A DNA stretch of 64,000 nucleotides from an uncultured Paracoccaceae bacterium (GTDB taxonomy: Bacteria > Pseudomonadota > Alphaproteobacteria > Rhodobacterales > Rhodobacteraceae), in assembly GCA_947502145.1 (NCBI GenBank), contig CANMYO010000002.1, positions 1 to 64,000 of the forward strand, in the 5' to 3' direction. How positions within the stretch are numbered: the first letter of the stretch is position 1; the number at the start of each line of letters is the position of its first letter. Of the stretch, positions 16,900 to 25,876 are shown piece after piece. The notes beneath the pieces are model-generated. The model did no database searches. It was not told the origin of the DNA and saw only the letters and a list, made by a program, of their open reading frames with translations. A program made the position numbers and the translations under genes.

Positions 16900-18977
16900 T
16901 GCCTGATCTGCTGATTGAACTGTTTTCCGAGGAAATTCCCGCACGGATGCAGAGCAAAGCCGCTGACGATCTGAAACGTCTTGTGACAGATGGTCTGGTT
17001 GCGGCGGGGCTCACCTATGCCGGGGCGGCCGGATTTGCCACGCCACGTCGTCTGGCGCTGTCGGTGGAGGGCTTGCTGGCCGAAAGCAAACCGGTGCGCG
17101 AAGACCGCAAGGGGCCCAAAGTGGGTGCGCCCGCGCAGGCTGTGACCGGATTTGCGCGTGGGGCCGGTGTTGCCGTCGACGCGCTTGAGGTCCGTTCAGA
17201 CAAGAAGGGCGAGGTCTATTTCGCGGTCATCGAAAAGCCCGGTCGCAGCGCCGCGGAGATTGTTGCGGAAGTGCTTGAAGCCACGCTGCGCAATTTCCCA
17301 TGGCCCAAGTCTATGCGCTGGGGCAGCGGCAGTCTGCGCTGGGTGCGCCCGCTGCATGCGATCATTTGCATTTTGAGCGACGAGGCGGGCGCGGCCGTCG
17401 TGCCGCTGGACATCGACGGGATCAAGGCCGGGGCCGACACCCAGGGCCACCGGTTTCTGTCGCCGGGTGTGATCACCGTGACCGGCTTTGAAGACTACGA
17501 AGCCAAGCTGAAACGCGCCCATGTCTATCTGCGCGCCACTGAGCGGGCCGAACTGATCTGGGCCGATGCGAGCAATCAGGCCTTTGCGCAGGGGTTGGAA
17601 CTGGTCGAAGATCGCGGCCTGCTGGCCGAGGTTGCGGGCCTTGTGGAATGGCCGGTTGTGCTGCTGGGCAAGATTGATGAGGCTTATCTGGACCTGCCGC
17701 CGGAGGTGCTGCAAACCAGTATGCGCGAGCATCAGAAATTCTTTTCGGTGCGTGAAAAATCCGGGCGGATCGTGCAGTTTGTCACGGTCGCAAACACCGA
17801 GACCGCAGACCACGGCGCGACCATTCTGGCGGGTAACCAGAAAGTGCTTTCGGCGCGGCTGGCGGATGCAAAATTCTTTTGGGAGAATGACTTGCGCGTC
17901 GCCAAGGCGGGCATGCAGCCTTGGCTGGATGCGCTGGAAAACGTCACGTTCCACAACAAGCTGGGGTCTCAGCGCGATCTGGTGGGTCGGATCGAGGCTC
18001 TGGCCCGCGAGATCGCGCCGTTGGTCGGTGCAGATGCGGACGTGGCCGCCCAGGCCGCCCGCATCGCCAAAGCCGATTTATCGTCCGAAATGGTTTATGA
18101 ATTCCCCGAATTGCAGGGGCTGATGGGGCGCTATTACGCCACCGAGGCTGGCCAGCCCGACGCCGTGGCGGCGGCGGCGCAAGAGCATTACGCGCCGCTT
18201 GGACCGTCAGATGACGTTCCAACCGCACCAGTATCTGTAGCTGTGTCACTGGCCGAGAAGATCGACAAGCTAGCCGGGTTCTGGGCGATTGACGAAAAGC
18301 CGACCGGGTCAAAGGACCCCTTTGCCCTGCGGCGGGCGGCTTTGGGCGTGATCCGCGTGGTGTTGGAAAATGATCTGTCGCTGAAACTCTTGCAGTTCAT
18401 CTCGGGCGCGTCGCCGCGCGACGATGACGCCGGGCAAACACAGAACAGCGGCTTGGATTTGTTGTCCTTCTTCCATGATCGCCTGAAGGTTTACCTCAAG
18501 GATCAGGGCATCCGGCATGATGTCATTGACGCCTGTCTGGCGATGCCGGGCAGCGATGACCTGACCCTGCTGGTCAAGCGGGCGCGGGCGTTGTCGGAAA
18601 CGCTGCAGACGGATGATGGTCAGAACCTCATTCAAGGGTTCAAACGGGCCAATAACATTCTAACGCAGGCCGAGGCGAAGGACGGGGTGGAATACTCCTA
18701 TGGGGCGGATGTGAAATTTGCCGAAGCGCCCGCGGAAAAGGCGCTGTTCAGCGCGCTTGACGCGGCAGAAGCCAAGATTGCACCGGCGATGGAGGCGGAG
18801 GATTTCACCACCGCAATGGCCGCAATGGCCGATCTGCGCGGACCGATTGATGCGTTCTTTACCGATGTGCAAGTCAATGCCGACAGCGAGATTTTGCGGC
18901 GCAACCGGCTGAACCTGTTGAGCCGGATTCGCAGCACCTGCCTGCGGGTTGCTGATCTGGCGCAGATTGAAGGTTAA
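16899..18977 (+). CDS. glyS: Glycyl-tRNA synthetase beta subunit
   Basis: A 692-residue tRNA-recognising subunit that pairs with GlyQ. Typical features are the N-terminal LLIELFSEEIPARMQ, the FATPRRLALSVEGL stretch, FPWPKSMRWGSGSLRWVRPLH, SLAEKIDKLAGFWAIDEKPTGSKDPFALRR (partly quoted: DKLAGFWAIDEKPTGSKDPF) and an anticodon-binding-like C-terminus. The start at 16899 lies in TGATG with the previous stop. The length is normal for the family. Confidence 0.97.
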   Translation: MPDLLIELFSEEIPARMQSKAADDLKRLVTDGLVAAGLTYAGAAGFATPRRLALSVEGLLAESKPVREDRKGPKVGAPAQAVTGFARGAGVAVDALEVRSDKKGEVYFAVIEKPGRSAAEIVAEVLEATLRNFPWPKSMRWGSGSLRWVRPLHAIICILSDEAGAAVVPLDIDGIKAGADTQGHRFLSPGVITVTGFEDYEAKLKRAHVYLRATERAELIWADASNQAFAQGLELVEDRGLLAEVAGLVEWPVVLLGKIDEAYLDLPPEVLQTSMREHQKFFSVREKSGRIVQFVTVANTETADHGATILAGNQKVLSARLADAKFFWENDLRVAKAGMQPWLDALENVTFHNKLGSQRDLVGRIEALAREIAPLVGADADVAAQAARIAKADLSSEMVYEFPELQGLMGRYYATEAGQPDAVAAAAQEHYAPLGPSDDVPTAPVSVAVSLAEKIDKLAGFWAIDEKPTGSKDPFALRRAALGVIRVVLENDLSLKLLQFISGASPRDDDAGQTQNSGLDLLSFFHDRLKVYLKDQGIRHDVIDACLAMPGSDDLTLLVKRARALSETLQTDDGQNLIQGFKRANNILTQAEAKDGVEYSYGADVKFAEAPAEKALFSALDAAEAKIAPAMEAEDFTTAMAAMADLRGPIDAFFTDVQVNADSEILRRNRLNLLSRIRSTCLRVADLAQIEG

Positions 18978-18980
18978 CGC

Positions 18981-18993
18981 TAACGCATCATAA
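18981..18993 (+). repeat. 13-nt direct repeat, copy 1 (after glyS)
   Basis: TAACGCATCATAA lies 3 nt after the glyS stop. An identical copy lies at 21625-21637, 11 nt after the PPDK-like stop, so the two copies bracket that gene. Confidence 0.85.
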
Positions 18994-19002
18994 AAGGTTT
19001 AC

Positions 19003-19022
19003 AGGGGCGCAAGCGCGCCCCT
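19003..19022. terminator. Hairpin between glyS and the PPDK-like gene
   Basis: Perfect 8-bp arms AGGGGCGC and GCGCCCCT with loop AAGC begin 25 nt after the glyS stop. There is no T-run, so it may stabilise the glyS mRNA end or terminate weakly. Confidence 0.4.
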
Positions 19023-19051
19023 ATGCTGCGCCACAACATAAGGATGCCGCA

Positions 19052-21613
19052 GTGCAGCAACATACGACCTTTCAAGATGTGACCCTGATCACCCAAACGG
19101 CCGCCATGTCCGCGGCTGTGCATGGGGGGCGGGCGAAGTGTCTGCAACGGTTGTTGCGGCTTGATCTGCCTGTGCCCAAAACGGTGGCGCTGTCGTTCGA
19201 GGCGGTTGGCCGGATTGCCCGCGGGCAGATGCCGGACATGATGAAGATCATGGAACCCTTTGGAAAGGCACCGCTTTTGTCGGTTCGACCATCCAGTCAG
19301 GACCCTGATTGGGGCGGGCCGGGTGCGATTCTGAACATTGGCATGAACGATGATTGCCTGTCCCGGATGAAGGATGAAGTGGGCGAAGACGCGGCCTTTG
19401 CGTTGTATTTTCGGTTTGTGCAATCCTATGCGGTGCATGTGGCGCGGCTGGACCCGGAGGCCTTTCTTTTTCCGCATCTGACGGGCGAACATGCCTTGAT
19501 GGCGGCATTGGAAGCCTACGAGGACGAGGCCGACGAACCATTTCCGCAGGATGTTCAGACACAATTGCTTGAGGTCTTACGCTCAATGGCGCGGGCCTGG
19601 GATGGGACAACCGCGCGGCTTTTGCGCGAGGCCAAGGGCGCCCCGGCGGATGCCGGGCTTGGGCTTGTGGTACAGGCGATGGCGCTATCCGTCGGGCGCG
19701 GCGAAAGCGGCGCGGGGGTGATTGCCTTTGTTGATCCCACCAGCGGCACGCCGCAGATCACCGGGCGTTACAAATCACAGGCCCAGGGGCGCGACGCGCT
19801 GAAATCATCCGACGGGGTGGCCTATCTGACCCGGGATGACCGTGGTCCGGCGCTGGAAGACCTGTGCCCGGAGGCCTTTGCGCAGCTTTTGTCCTATGGC
19901 GATCTGTGTCGGCAGCGCCTGCGCGAAGAAATGCAGGTCGAATTCACCATCGAAAACGGTGGTTTGCATATTCTGGATGCGGTGCGGGTCCAGCGGTCTA
20001 GCCGCGCGGCTGTGAAGATTGCGGTCGCGCTTGCCGAAGACGGTGTGATTCCACGCGATGAGGCCGTCATGCGGGTCCCGCCCGCGGCCCTATCGGAAAT
20101 GCTGCATCGGCAGGTCGACCCAACCGCGGACCGCGACATTCTGGTGCAGGGGATCGGGGCCAGTCCGGGTGCCGCCACGGGGCGGATCGTGCTGACGGCC
20201 AATGGCGCGCAGGCCAGCGCGGCACGGGGCGAAGCCTGCGTGCTGGTGCGGCGCGAAACCACGCCAGAGGATATTCGCGGCATGCATGCCGCCCAGGCGG
20301 TGCTGACGATGCGCGGCGGGGTTACAAGCCATGCGGCGGTGATTGGGCGCGGCATTGGTCTGCCGTGTGTTGTTGGTGCCTCTGATCTGACGATTGACCG
20401 CAAGCGGGGCGAGATCATCACCGCGGATGGCCGGTCCTTTGCCGAGGGTGACGTGATCACCGTGGATGGTACGACGGGGGATATTCTGGCCGGTGCACCT
20501 GCCATGCTTGAGGCGGCATTGGATGAATGTTTTCAGACACTTCTGAGCTGGGCCGATGACCTGCGCGACATCGGTGTGCGCGCCAATGCCGACACGCCAA
20601 CCGATGCGCAAACCGCGCGCAATTTTGCCGCCGAGGGGATCGGGCTGTGCCGGACGGAACATATGTTCTTTGACGGTGACCGGCTGGGTGTCATGCGCGA
20701 AATGATCTTTGCCGAGACACCCGAGGACCGCCGTGTGGTGCTGGATCGGCTGCTGCCGATGCAACGTGAGGATTTTCGCGCGTTGTTTGGCATCATGGAA
20801 GGGCTGCCGGTCTGTATCCGGCTGTTTGATATGCCGCTGCATGAATTCCTGCCCTTCAACAAGGCGGGGCAACGGGAGTTGGCCGAGGCGCTGGCCTTGC
20901 CGCTGCCTGCGGTCACCGAACGGGTGCAGGCGTTGTCGGAATATAACCCGATGCTGGGCATGCGTGGTGTGCGGCAGGGGATTTCGATCCCTGAGATTTA
21001 TGAAATGCAGGCCCGCGCAATCTTTGAAGCAACGGCTGAGATCGCGCGGACCGGGGTGACGGTTGTCCCGGAAATCATGATCCCGCTGATCAGTGCCATG
21101 CGTGAGGTGGAACTGGTCAAAAGCCGGGTTGATGCCATCGCCGCGGCAGTGCAGGCCGAAATGCAGCAACCGTTCAGCTACAAGCTGGGTGTGATGGTGG
21201 AAACACCACGTGCGGCCTTGCGGGCGGCAGATATTGCCCAACATGCCGCGTTCCTGTCATTTGGTACCAATGACCTGACGCAGATGACCTATGGGTTGTC
21301 CCGTGACGACGCAGGGCGGTTCATGTCGGCGTATGTGAAACAGGGGGTCTACGAAGAAGATCCGTTCCACACCCTTGACCTTGAAGGCGTCGGAGAGCTG
21401 CTGTCGATCGGGGCGGCACGCGGCCGGGCCGGGCGCAAGGATGTGGTTCTGTCGATCTGTGGCGAGCACGGCGGATCCCGCTCTGCCATCCGATTCTGTC
21501 GTGAACAGGGCTTTGACTACGTGTCGTGTTCGCCGTTTCGGGTGCCGCTTGCGCGACTTTCCGCTGCCCAGCTGGCCATCGAAGATCGCCAAAAAACCCA
21601 AGATATTGCGTGA
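19052..21613 (+). CDS. PPDK-like PEP-utilising phosphotransferase
   Basis: An 853-residue protein with the pyruvate phosphate dikinase order: ATP-grasp-like N-terminal half, swivelling phospho-His domain, and C-terminal PEP/pyruvate barrel. The phospho-His is His427 in GGVTSHAAVIGRGIGLPCVVG-type sequence (GGVTSHAAVIGRG). The barrel shows GIGLCRTEHMFF, FGTNDLTQMTYG and ICGEHGG with the catalytic Cys. The ATP domain diverges: HGGRAKCLQR stands for GGKGANL, and SVRPSSQDPDWGGPGAILN replaces the usual SVRSGAxxSMPGMMDT region. Interconversion of PEP and pyruvate is therefore likely but unproven. The start is GTG at 19052; no in-frame ATG is near. Confidence 0.78.
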   Translation: MQQHTTFQDVTLITQTAAMSAAVHGGRAKCLQRLLRLDLPVPKTVALSFEAVGRIARGQMPDMMKIMEPFGKAPLLSVRPSSQDPDWGGPGAILNIGMNDDCLSRMKDEVGEDAAFALYFRFVQSYAVHVARLDPEAFLFPHLTGEHALMAALEAYEDEADEPFPQDVQTQLLEVLRSMARAWDGTTARLLREAKGAPADAGLGLVVQAMALSVGRGESGAGVIAFVDPTSGTPQITGRYKSQAQGRDALKSSDGVAYLTRDDRGPALEDLCPEAFAQLLSYGDLCRQRLREEMQVEFTIENGGLHILDAVRVQRSSRAAVKIAVALAEDGVIPRDEAVMRVPPAALSEMLHRQVDPTADRDILVQGIGASPGAATGRIVLTANGAQASAARGEACVLVRRETTPEDIRGMHAAQAVLTMRGGVTSHAAVIGRGIGLPCVVGASDLTIDRKRGEIITADGRSFAEGDVITVDGTTGDILAGAPAMLEAALDECFQTLLSWADDLRDIGVRANADTPTDAQTARNFAAEGIGLCRTEHMFFDGDRLGVMREMIFAETPEDRRVVLDRLLPMQREDFRALFGIMEGLPVCIRLFDMPLHEFLPFNKAGQRELAEALALPLPAVTERVQALSEYNPMLGMRGVRQGISIPEIYEMQARAIFEATAEIARTGVTVVPEIMIPLISAMREVELVKSRVDAIAAAVQAEMQQPFSYKLGVMVETPRAALRAADIAQHAAFLSFGTNDLTQMTYGLSRDDAGRFMSAYVKQGVYEEDPFHTLDLEGVGELLSIGAARGRAGRKDVVLSICGEHGGSRSAIRFCREQGFDYVSCSPFRVPLARLSAAQLAIEDRQKTQDIA

Positions 21614-21624
21614 ACGTCAACGCG

Positions 21625-21637
21625 TAACGCATCATAA
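21625..21637 (+). repeat. 13-nt direct repeat, copy 2 (after the PPDK-like gene)
   Basis: TAACGCATCATAA, identical to 18981-18993. The similarity extends upstream (TAACGC versus CAACGCG) with one gap. Confidence 0.85.
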
Positions 21638-21712
21638 CGCAATATTATTCCCTGAATTGCAACGGATTGTTTCCATCCTGGAAACAGCGCCGGGGGGTGG
21701 GTGGACCTCGGG

Positions 21713-21727
21713 TTAATCCTGTCTTAA
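21713..21727 (+). promoter_or_regulatory. Perfect CtrA-type site TTAA-N7-TTAA before the SleB gene
   Basis: TTAATCCTGTCTTAA matches all eight fixed CtrA bases and sits in a wider palindrome (GGG...CCC, 21710-21732). It ends 49 nt before the cell wall hydrolase start, within promoter distance. Confidence 0.6.
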
Positions 21728-21776
21728 GACCCTGCCTGCCTACGTGGGGCTGACCACGTGATGTCTGGTTGGGGAT

Positions 21777-22448
21777 ATGTATTTTTTAGGTGGGGTACGT
21801 GCCGCAGTGTCTGCGGCGCTGATGTTTTCCTGTGCAACGTTTGCACAGGCCGATGACGTTCTGGCAAGTCGCCTTGGCGCGCTGTTGGGACAAGAGCGAC
21901 AAGCCCTGGCAACGGTGCCAGACAACCGATTGTCGGCCTTGGCCACGTTGCCACCGGCGCGGGAACGTGGTGTTGACACATCACCACAGGCCGTCGCTTA
22001 CGACAATGCCTTTCTTGCATCTTTGCCAGCTTATTCGGGTGGCCCGGAATGGCGCTGCCTGTCCGAAGCGCTGTACCACGAGGCGCGGGGCGAAAGCACA
22101 CGCGGGTTGTTTGCGGTTGGCGAGGTGATTCTGAACCGTGTTGACAGTGCCGCCTATCCAAATTCGATCTGCCGCGTGGTGCATCAGGGCACCGGGCGCA
22201 AATACGCCTGCCAGTTCACCTGGACCTGCGATGGACGTTCTGATGCGATTGGCAACCGGGCGGCCTTTGCCCGTGTTGGCAAGGTGGCAAAGTTGCTGAT
22301 GGATGGCGCGCCTCGGCAATTGACCGAAGGGGCGACACATTACCACACCAAGGCGGTCAACCCGTCCTGGGCCCGGCGTTTCCCGCGCACCGCCTCGATC
22401 GGCTCGCACCTGTTTTACCGTCAACCGACACGCAGCGCGTCCAACTAG
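21777..22448 (+). CDS. Cell wall hydrolase, SleB family
   Basis: A 223-residue exported peptidoglycan hydrolase. The signal peptide ends near FAQADD. The catalytic domain (about 95-215) has CLSEALYHEARGEST with the SleB Glu, GLFAVGEVILNRVDS, YPNSICRVVHQG, CQFTWTCDG and ATHYHT. SleB-type domains are lytic transglycosylases. In this group such enzymes may remodel the wall during division or for assembly of envelope machines. The CtrA-type site upstream suggests cell-cycle or motility-linked expression. Confidence 0.9.
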   Translation: MYFLGGVRAAVSAALMFSCATFAQADDVLASRLGALLGQERQALATVPDNRLSALATLPPARERGVDTSPQAVAYDNAFLASLPAYSGGPEWRCLSEALYHEARGESTRGLFAVGEVILNRVDSAAYPNSICRVVHQGTGRKYACQFTWTCDGRSDAIGNRAAFARVGKVAKLLMDGAPRQLTEGATHYHTKAVNPSWARRFPRTASIGSHLFYRQPTRSASN

Positions 22449-22538
22449 CGTCGCACCTGACCGCAGGGCTGTCGCCCGCGCATCTTGCGCGCGGGGCGGG
22501 TGCAGCTTATTCGGCTGGAAAGCCGCAGGGACGACACG

Positions 22539-23459
22539 ATGACAGACGAAATCCGCCAAGCCTTTGCCCACCCCTCTGAACGGGCCGAGGCCAGCGCCAC
22601 TGCCCCCTATGACCGCATATCGCTGCGCGACTATGTCGTGGAGGTGGAAATTGGCGCATTTCAGGCCGAGCGGGGCCATTTGCAACGGGTACGGTTTAAT
22701 GTGGTGGTTGAGGTCAGCCCGCTGACCGGCCCGATTGACGATGATGTCGACCGAATACTGTCTTATGACCGCGTGTCAGAGGCGATCGCCGCCGAACTGG
22801 AAGCGGAGCGGATCAATCTGCTTGAAACCCTGGCCGCGCGGGTGGCGGAGCGAATCCTGCTGGAGCCACAGGCAGAGCGCGTCTTTGTTCGGATCGAAAA
22901 GCTGGATCGTGGTCCTTATTCGCTGGGCGTTGAGATCGTGCGCACCCGCGATGGTGATCAGCCCGCCGGGCAGGCCCATGTGGCAGTGCCGCATCCACGT
23001 GTTGTTTATCTGACCAATGCGGCACTTGCCTCAGACAACTTGGCGGGCTGGATTGATCAGGGGGCCGCGCTGGACGCGCCGCTGGTGATCTGTGTGGGCG
23101 CGGCGGAAACCCAGGCACCGCAGGCCGCCCATCCGCTGGCGCAGCGCCGGATTGATCTGCTGGCGATCGAACAGAATGCATGGGTTTTGGCGGCGCGGGA
23201 CCCGCGCTGCAAGGTTGTGGGCACCCGGACAGAGCTCGACTGGGCGATGAAGAACGGGCAGATCTGCATCTGGGCGCCGTCAAAGATTGTACTGGATGCG
23301 GTCGACGGACCCTCGGCCACGCCGCGCGATGCACAGGCGCTGGCCTGCTGGTTTGCCGCCGAGATGGAGGCCAAGGAAATGGTCGTCATTGGCGAGGCCG
23401 CGGCGCAATGCGCAGTGCCGGTCCGCAGTGTGGCGCTGGACGCGGTTCAGCTGAAATGA
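22539..23459 (+). CDS. folB: Dihydroneopterin aldolase FolB with extra C-terminal domain
   Basis: The first about 140 residues of 306 are FolB: YDRISLRDYVVEVEIGAF, DRILSYDRVSEAI and NLLETLAARVAERIL, with the catalytic region of the aldolase that makes 6-hydroxymethyl-dihydropterin. Normal FolB is only about 120 residues. The remaining about 160 have no aldolase motif. Within them KNGQICIWAPSKIVLDAV and ATPRDAQALACWFAAEM recall the end of amino-acid-kinase-fold proteins (the WDVTSDSIALWLA type in MfnE-like proteins), an inference by eye. The ATG at 22539 follows AGGG. The stop overlaps folP by four bases, supporting a folate operon. Confidence 0.88.
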   Translation: MTDEIRQAFAHPSERAEASATAPYDRISLRDYVVEVEIGAFQAERGHLQRVRFNVVVEVSPLTGPIDDDVDRILSYDRVSEAIAAELEAERINLLETLAARVAERILLEPQAERVFVRIEKLDRGPYSLGVEIVRTRDGDQPAGQAHVAVPHPRVVYLTNAALASDNLAGWIDQGAALDAPLVICVGAAETQAPQAAHPLAQRRIDLLAIEQNAWVLAARDPRCKVVGTRTELDWAMKNGQICIWAPSKIVLDAVDGPSATPRDAQALACWFAAEMEAKEMVVIGEAAAQCAVPVRSVALDAVQLK

Positions 23460-24472
23460 CTCGCTATTACCGCCCGCTTGCCCATTACGACGTGCAGCGC
23501 CCGGCGGGCGCGAAGGCGCTGGCGGGCGGGTCGGCGTGGTTCGACCGTGTTGAGGTTCTGGGCCGGGGGCAGGCGCCGGAGATCATCCCCGCAGATCAGC
23601 TGCCTGCAGAAACGCTGACGCGTCTGACTGCTGCGCGCGCACCAATTGCCGGGCTGGAGATGGCGGCCCCGCAGGTCATGGGGATCCTGAACGTCACACC
23701 GGACAGCTTTTCAGACGGCGGCGATTATGCCGGACCGGCTGCGGTGGCGCGGGCCCTTGCGATGGTCCGAGACGGGGCCAGCATTATTGATATCGGCGGT
23801 GAAAGCACCCGCCCGGGCGCGGCAGAGGTGTCGCCCGCGCAGGAAATCGCCCGCACTGCCCCGGTGATCGCCGCGATCCGGGCTGAAAGCGACGTGCCGA
23901 TTTCAATCGACACGCGCAAGTCAGAGGTCGCCCGCGCGGCGCTGGCGGCTGGTGCCACGCTGGTCAATGATGTTGCTGCGTTCCGCTTTGATCCCGCACT
24001 TGCGGAGGTGGTGGCCGGGGCGGGTGTGCCGGTGTGCCTGATGCATTCCATCGCCAATCCACAGACGATGCAGGCGCAGGCGCGTTACGATGATGTGTTG
24101 CTGGACGTCTATGATGCGCTGGCTGCGCGCATCGCCGTTGCAGAGGCCACGGGAATTGCACGCAGCCAGATCATCATTGATCCGGGCATCGGCTTTGGCA
24201 AGACACTGGATCACAACCTTGCGCTGCTGCGTCGGTTGAGCCTGTTTCACGGGTTGGGCTGTGTCGTGCTGCTTGGGGCATCGCGCAAGCGCTTTATTGG
24301 CACCATTGGGCAGGCGGATGCGGCCAAGAACCGGCTGGGCGGTTCTCTGGCCGTGGCATTGGATGGTGTGCGTCAGGGGGTGCAAATTCTGCGGGTTCAC
24401 GATACATTTGCAACCAAGCAGGCGATTGACCTGCAGGCAGCAGTGAGCGGAGCGGCAGGACATGGCGGATAA
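23456..24472 (+). CDS. folP: Dihydropteroate synthase
   Basis: A 338-residue enzyme joining p-aminobenzoate to hydroxymethyl-dihydropterin pyrophosphate; it is the sulfonamide target. The TIM-barrel motifs are [61 protein letters not shown] and [11 protein letters not shown]. The canonical barrel begins only at about residue 73, so there is an N-terminal extension that I cannot assign. It starts inside the folB stop (ATGA) and overlaps glmM by 11 nt. Confidence 0.96.
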   Translation: MTRYYRPLAHYDVQRPAGAKALAGGSAWFDRVEVLGRGQAPEIIPADQLPAETLTRLTAARAPIAGLEMAAPQVMGILNVTPDSFSDGGDYAGPAAVARALAMVRDGASIIDIGGESTRPGAAEVSPAQEIARTAPVIAAIRAESDVPISIDTRKSEVARAALAAGATLVNDVAAFRFDPALAEVVAGAGVPVCLMHSIANPQTMQAQARYDDVLLDVYDALAARIAVAEATGIARSQIIIDPGIGFGKTLDHNLALLRRLSLFHGLGCVVLLGASRKRFIGTIGQADAAKNRLGGSLAVALDGVRQGVQILRVHDTFATKQAIDLQAAVSGAAGHGG

Positions 24473-25805
24473 GCTATTCGGGACAGACGGGGTGCGCGGC
24501 AAGGCCAATAGCTGGCCGATGACGGCAGATATGGCACTGAAGATCGGTGCCGCGGCGGGCCGCTATTTCCGCAATGACGGGTCAAATGGGCATCGTGTGG
24601 TGATCGGCAAGGACACGCGCCTGTCTGGCTATATGTTTGAAAACGCGCTGACCGCCGGGCTGACCAGCACCGGTATGAACGTTTTTCTTTTAGGGCCGAT
24701 CCCAACCCCGGCGGTTGGGTTGTTGACGACATCAATCCGCGCTGATGTCGGGATCATGATTTCGGCCAGCCACAATCCACATCACGACAACGGTATCAAG
24801 TTCTTTGGCCCTGACGGGTTCAAGCTGTCGGATGCGGCAGAGGCTGAGATTTCAGCGCTGGTGGCGAGTGAAATCACCCCGGCGTCGGCGGGCAACATCG
24901 GGCGGGCCAAGCGGATTGATGATGGCCGGTTCCGTTACGCCGAGCGGGTCAAGGCCACCGTCCCTGCGGGGATGCGGCTGAACGGGCTGAAGGTTGTCAT
25001 CGACTGTGCGAACGGGGCCGCCTACAAGGTCGCGCCTGAGGTGCTTTGGGAATTGGGTGCAACGGTGATCCCGGTGGGCGTCGCCCCCGACGGTACCAAT
25101 ATCAACGAAGGATGCGGCTCAACCGCGCCGCAATCGGCGGCGGAAACCATTGTCGCGCATGGTGCGGATGTGGGGATTTGCCTGGACGGCGACGCGGACC
25201 GGGTGATGATCCTTGATGAGGCCGGTCGCGTTGCGGATGGTGATCAGCTTATGGCGCTGATGGCAGGGCGTTGGGCTGATGAGGGGCGTTTGGTCGGGGG
25301 CGCATTGGTGGCCACGGTCATGTCAAACCTGGGGCTGGAGCGTTATCTGGATGGCCGCGGTCTGCGGCTTGAGCGGACCGCAGTCGGCGATCGATATGTT
25401 GTCGAGGCGATGCGCAGGGGCGGCTTTAACCTTGGCGGCGAACAATCGGGCCATATCGTCATGACCGATTTTGCCACCACGGGCGATGGTTTGCTGGCGG
25501 GGCTGCAGTTTCTGTGCGCGATGGTGCAGACCGGCGAAAAGGCCAGCGCGTTGACCCGCAGCTTTGAAACCGTGCCGCAGATGCTGAAGAACGTGAAATT
25601 CGGGCAGGGTTCTGACCCACTGTCAGCGCAAGCGGTCCAATTGGCAATTGCCGATGCTGAAGGAAAACTGGCGGGCAAGGGACGGTTGCTGATCCGCAAG
25701 TCGGGTACGGAGCCGCTGGTGCGCGTGATGGCAGAATGCGAGGACCCTGATCTGCTGTCGCAGGTGGTCAACGGGATCGTCGCAGAGGTCGAAAAGGCCG
25801 CCTGA
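24462..25805 (+). CDS. glmM: Phosphoglucosamine mutase
   Basis: A 447-residue alpha-D-phosphohexomutase converting glucosamine-6-phosphate to glucosamine-1-phosphate for UDP-GlcNAc, peptidoglycan and LPS. It starts [13 protein letters not shown]. The phospho-Ser loop is [17 protein letters not shown] (Ser103), the metal loop DGDADRVMI, the sugar loop GGEQSGH, and the phosphate loop [12 protein letters not shown]. The folP-glmM order with overlap is common in bacteria. Its N-terminal coding region overlaps folP in another frame. Confidence 0.97.
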   Translation: MADKLFGTDGVRGKANSWPMTADMALKIGAAAGRYFRNDGSNGHRVVIGKDTRLSGYMFENALTAGLTSTGMNVFLLGPIPTPAVGLLTTSIRADVGIMISASHNPHHDNGIKFFGPDGFKLSDAAEAEISALVASEITPASAGNIGRAKRIDDGRFRYAERVKATVPAGMRLNGLKVVIDCANGAAYKVAPEVLWELGATVIPVGVAPDGTNINEGCGSTAPQSAAETIVAHGADVGICLDGDADRVMILDEAGRVADGDQLMALMAGRWADEGRLVGGALVATVMSNLGLERYLDGRGLRLERTAVGDRYVVEAMRRGGFNLGGEQSGHIVMTDFATTGDGLLAGLQFLCAMVQTGEKASALTRSFETVPQMLKNVKFGQGSDPLSAQAVQLAIADAEGKLAGKGRLLIRKSGTEPLVRVMAECEDPDLLSQVVNGIVAEVEKAA

Positions 25806-25876
25806 TACTTGTTTTTGCGCAGGCAGAGTGCTTGTCTGACGCCATTCATGCCCAAGGGATTGTTGTTAGCCCATCC

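Noticed and set aside
20090-21244. 384-codon open frame on the minus strand
   Set aside because: It is antisense to the PPDK-like gene; rich in Arg, His and Gln with no motif.
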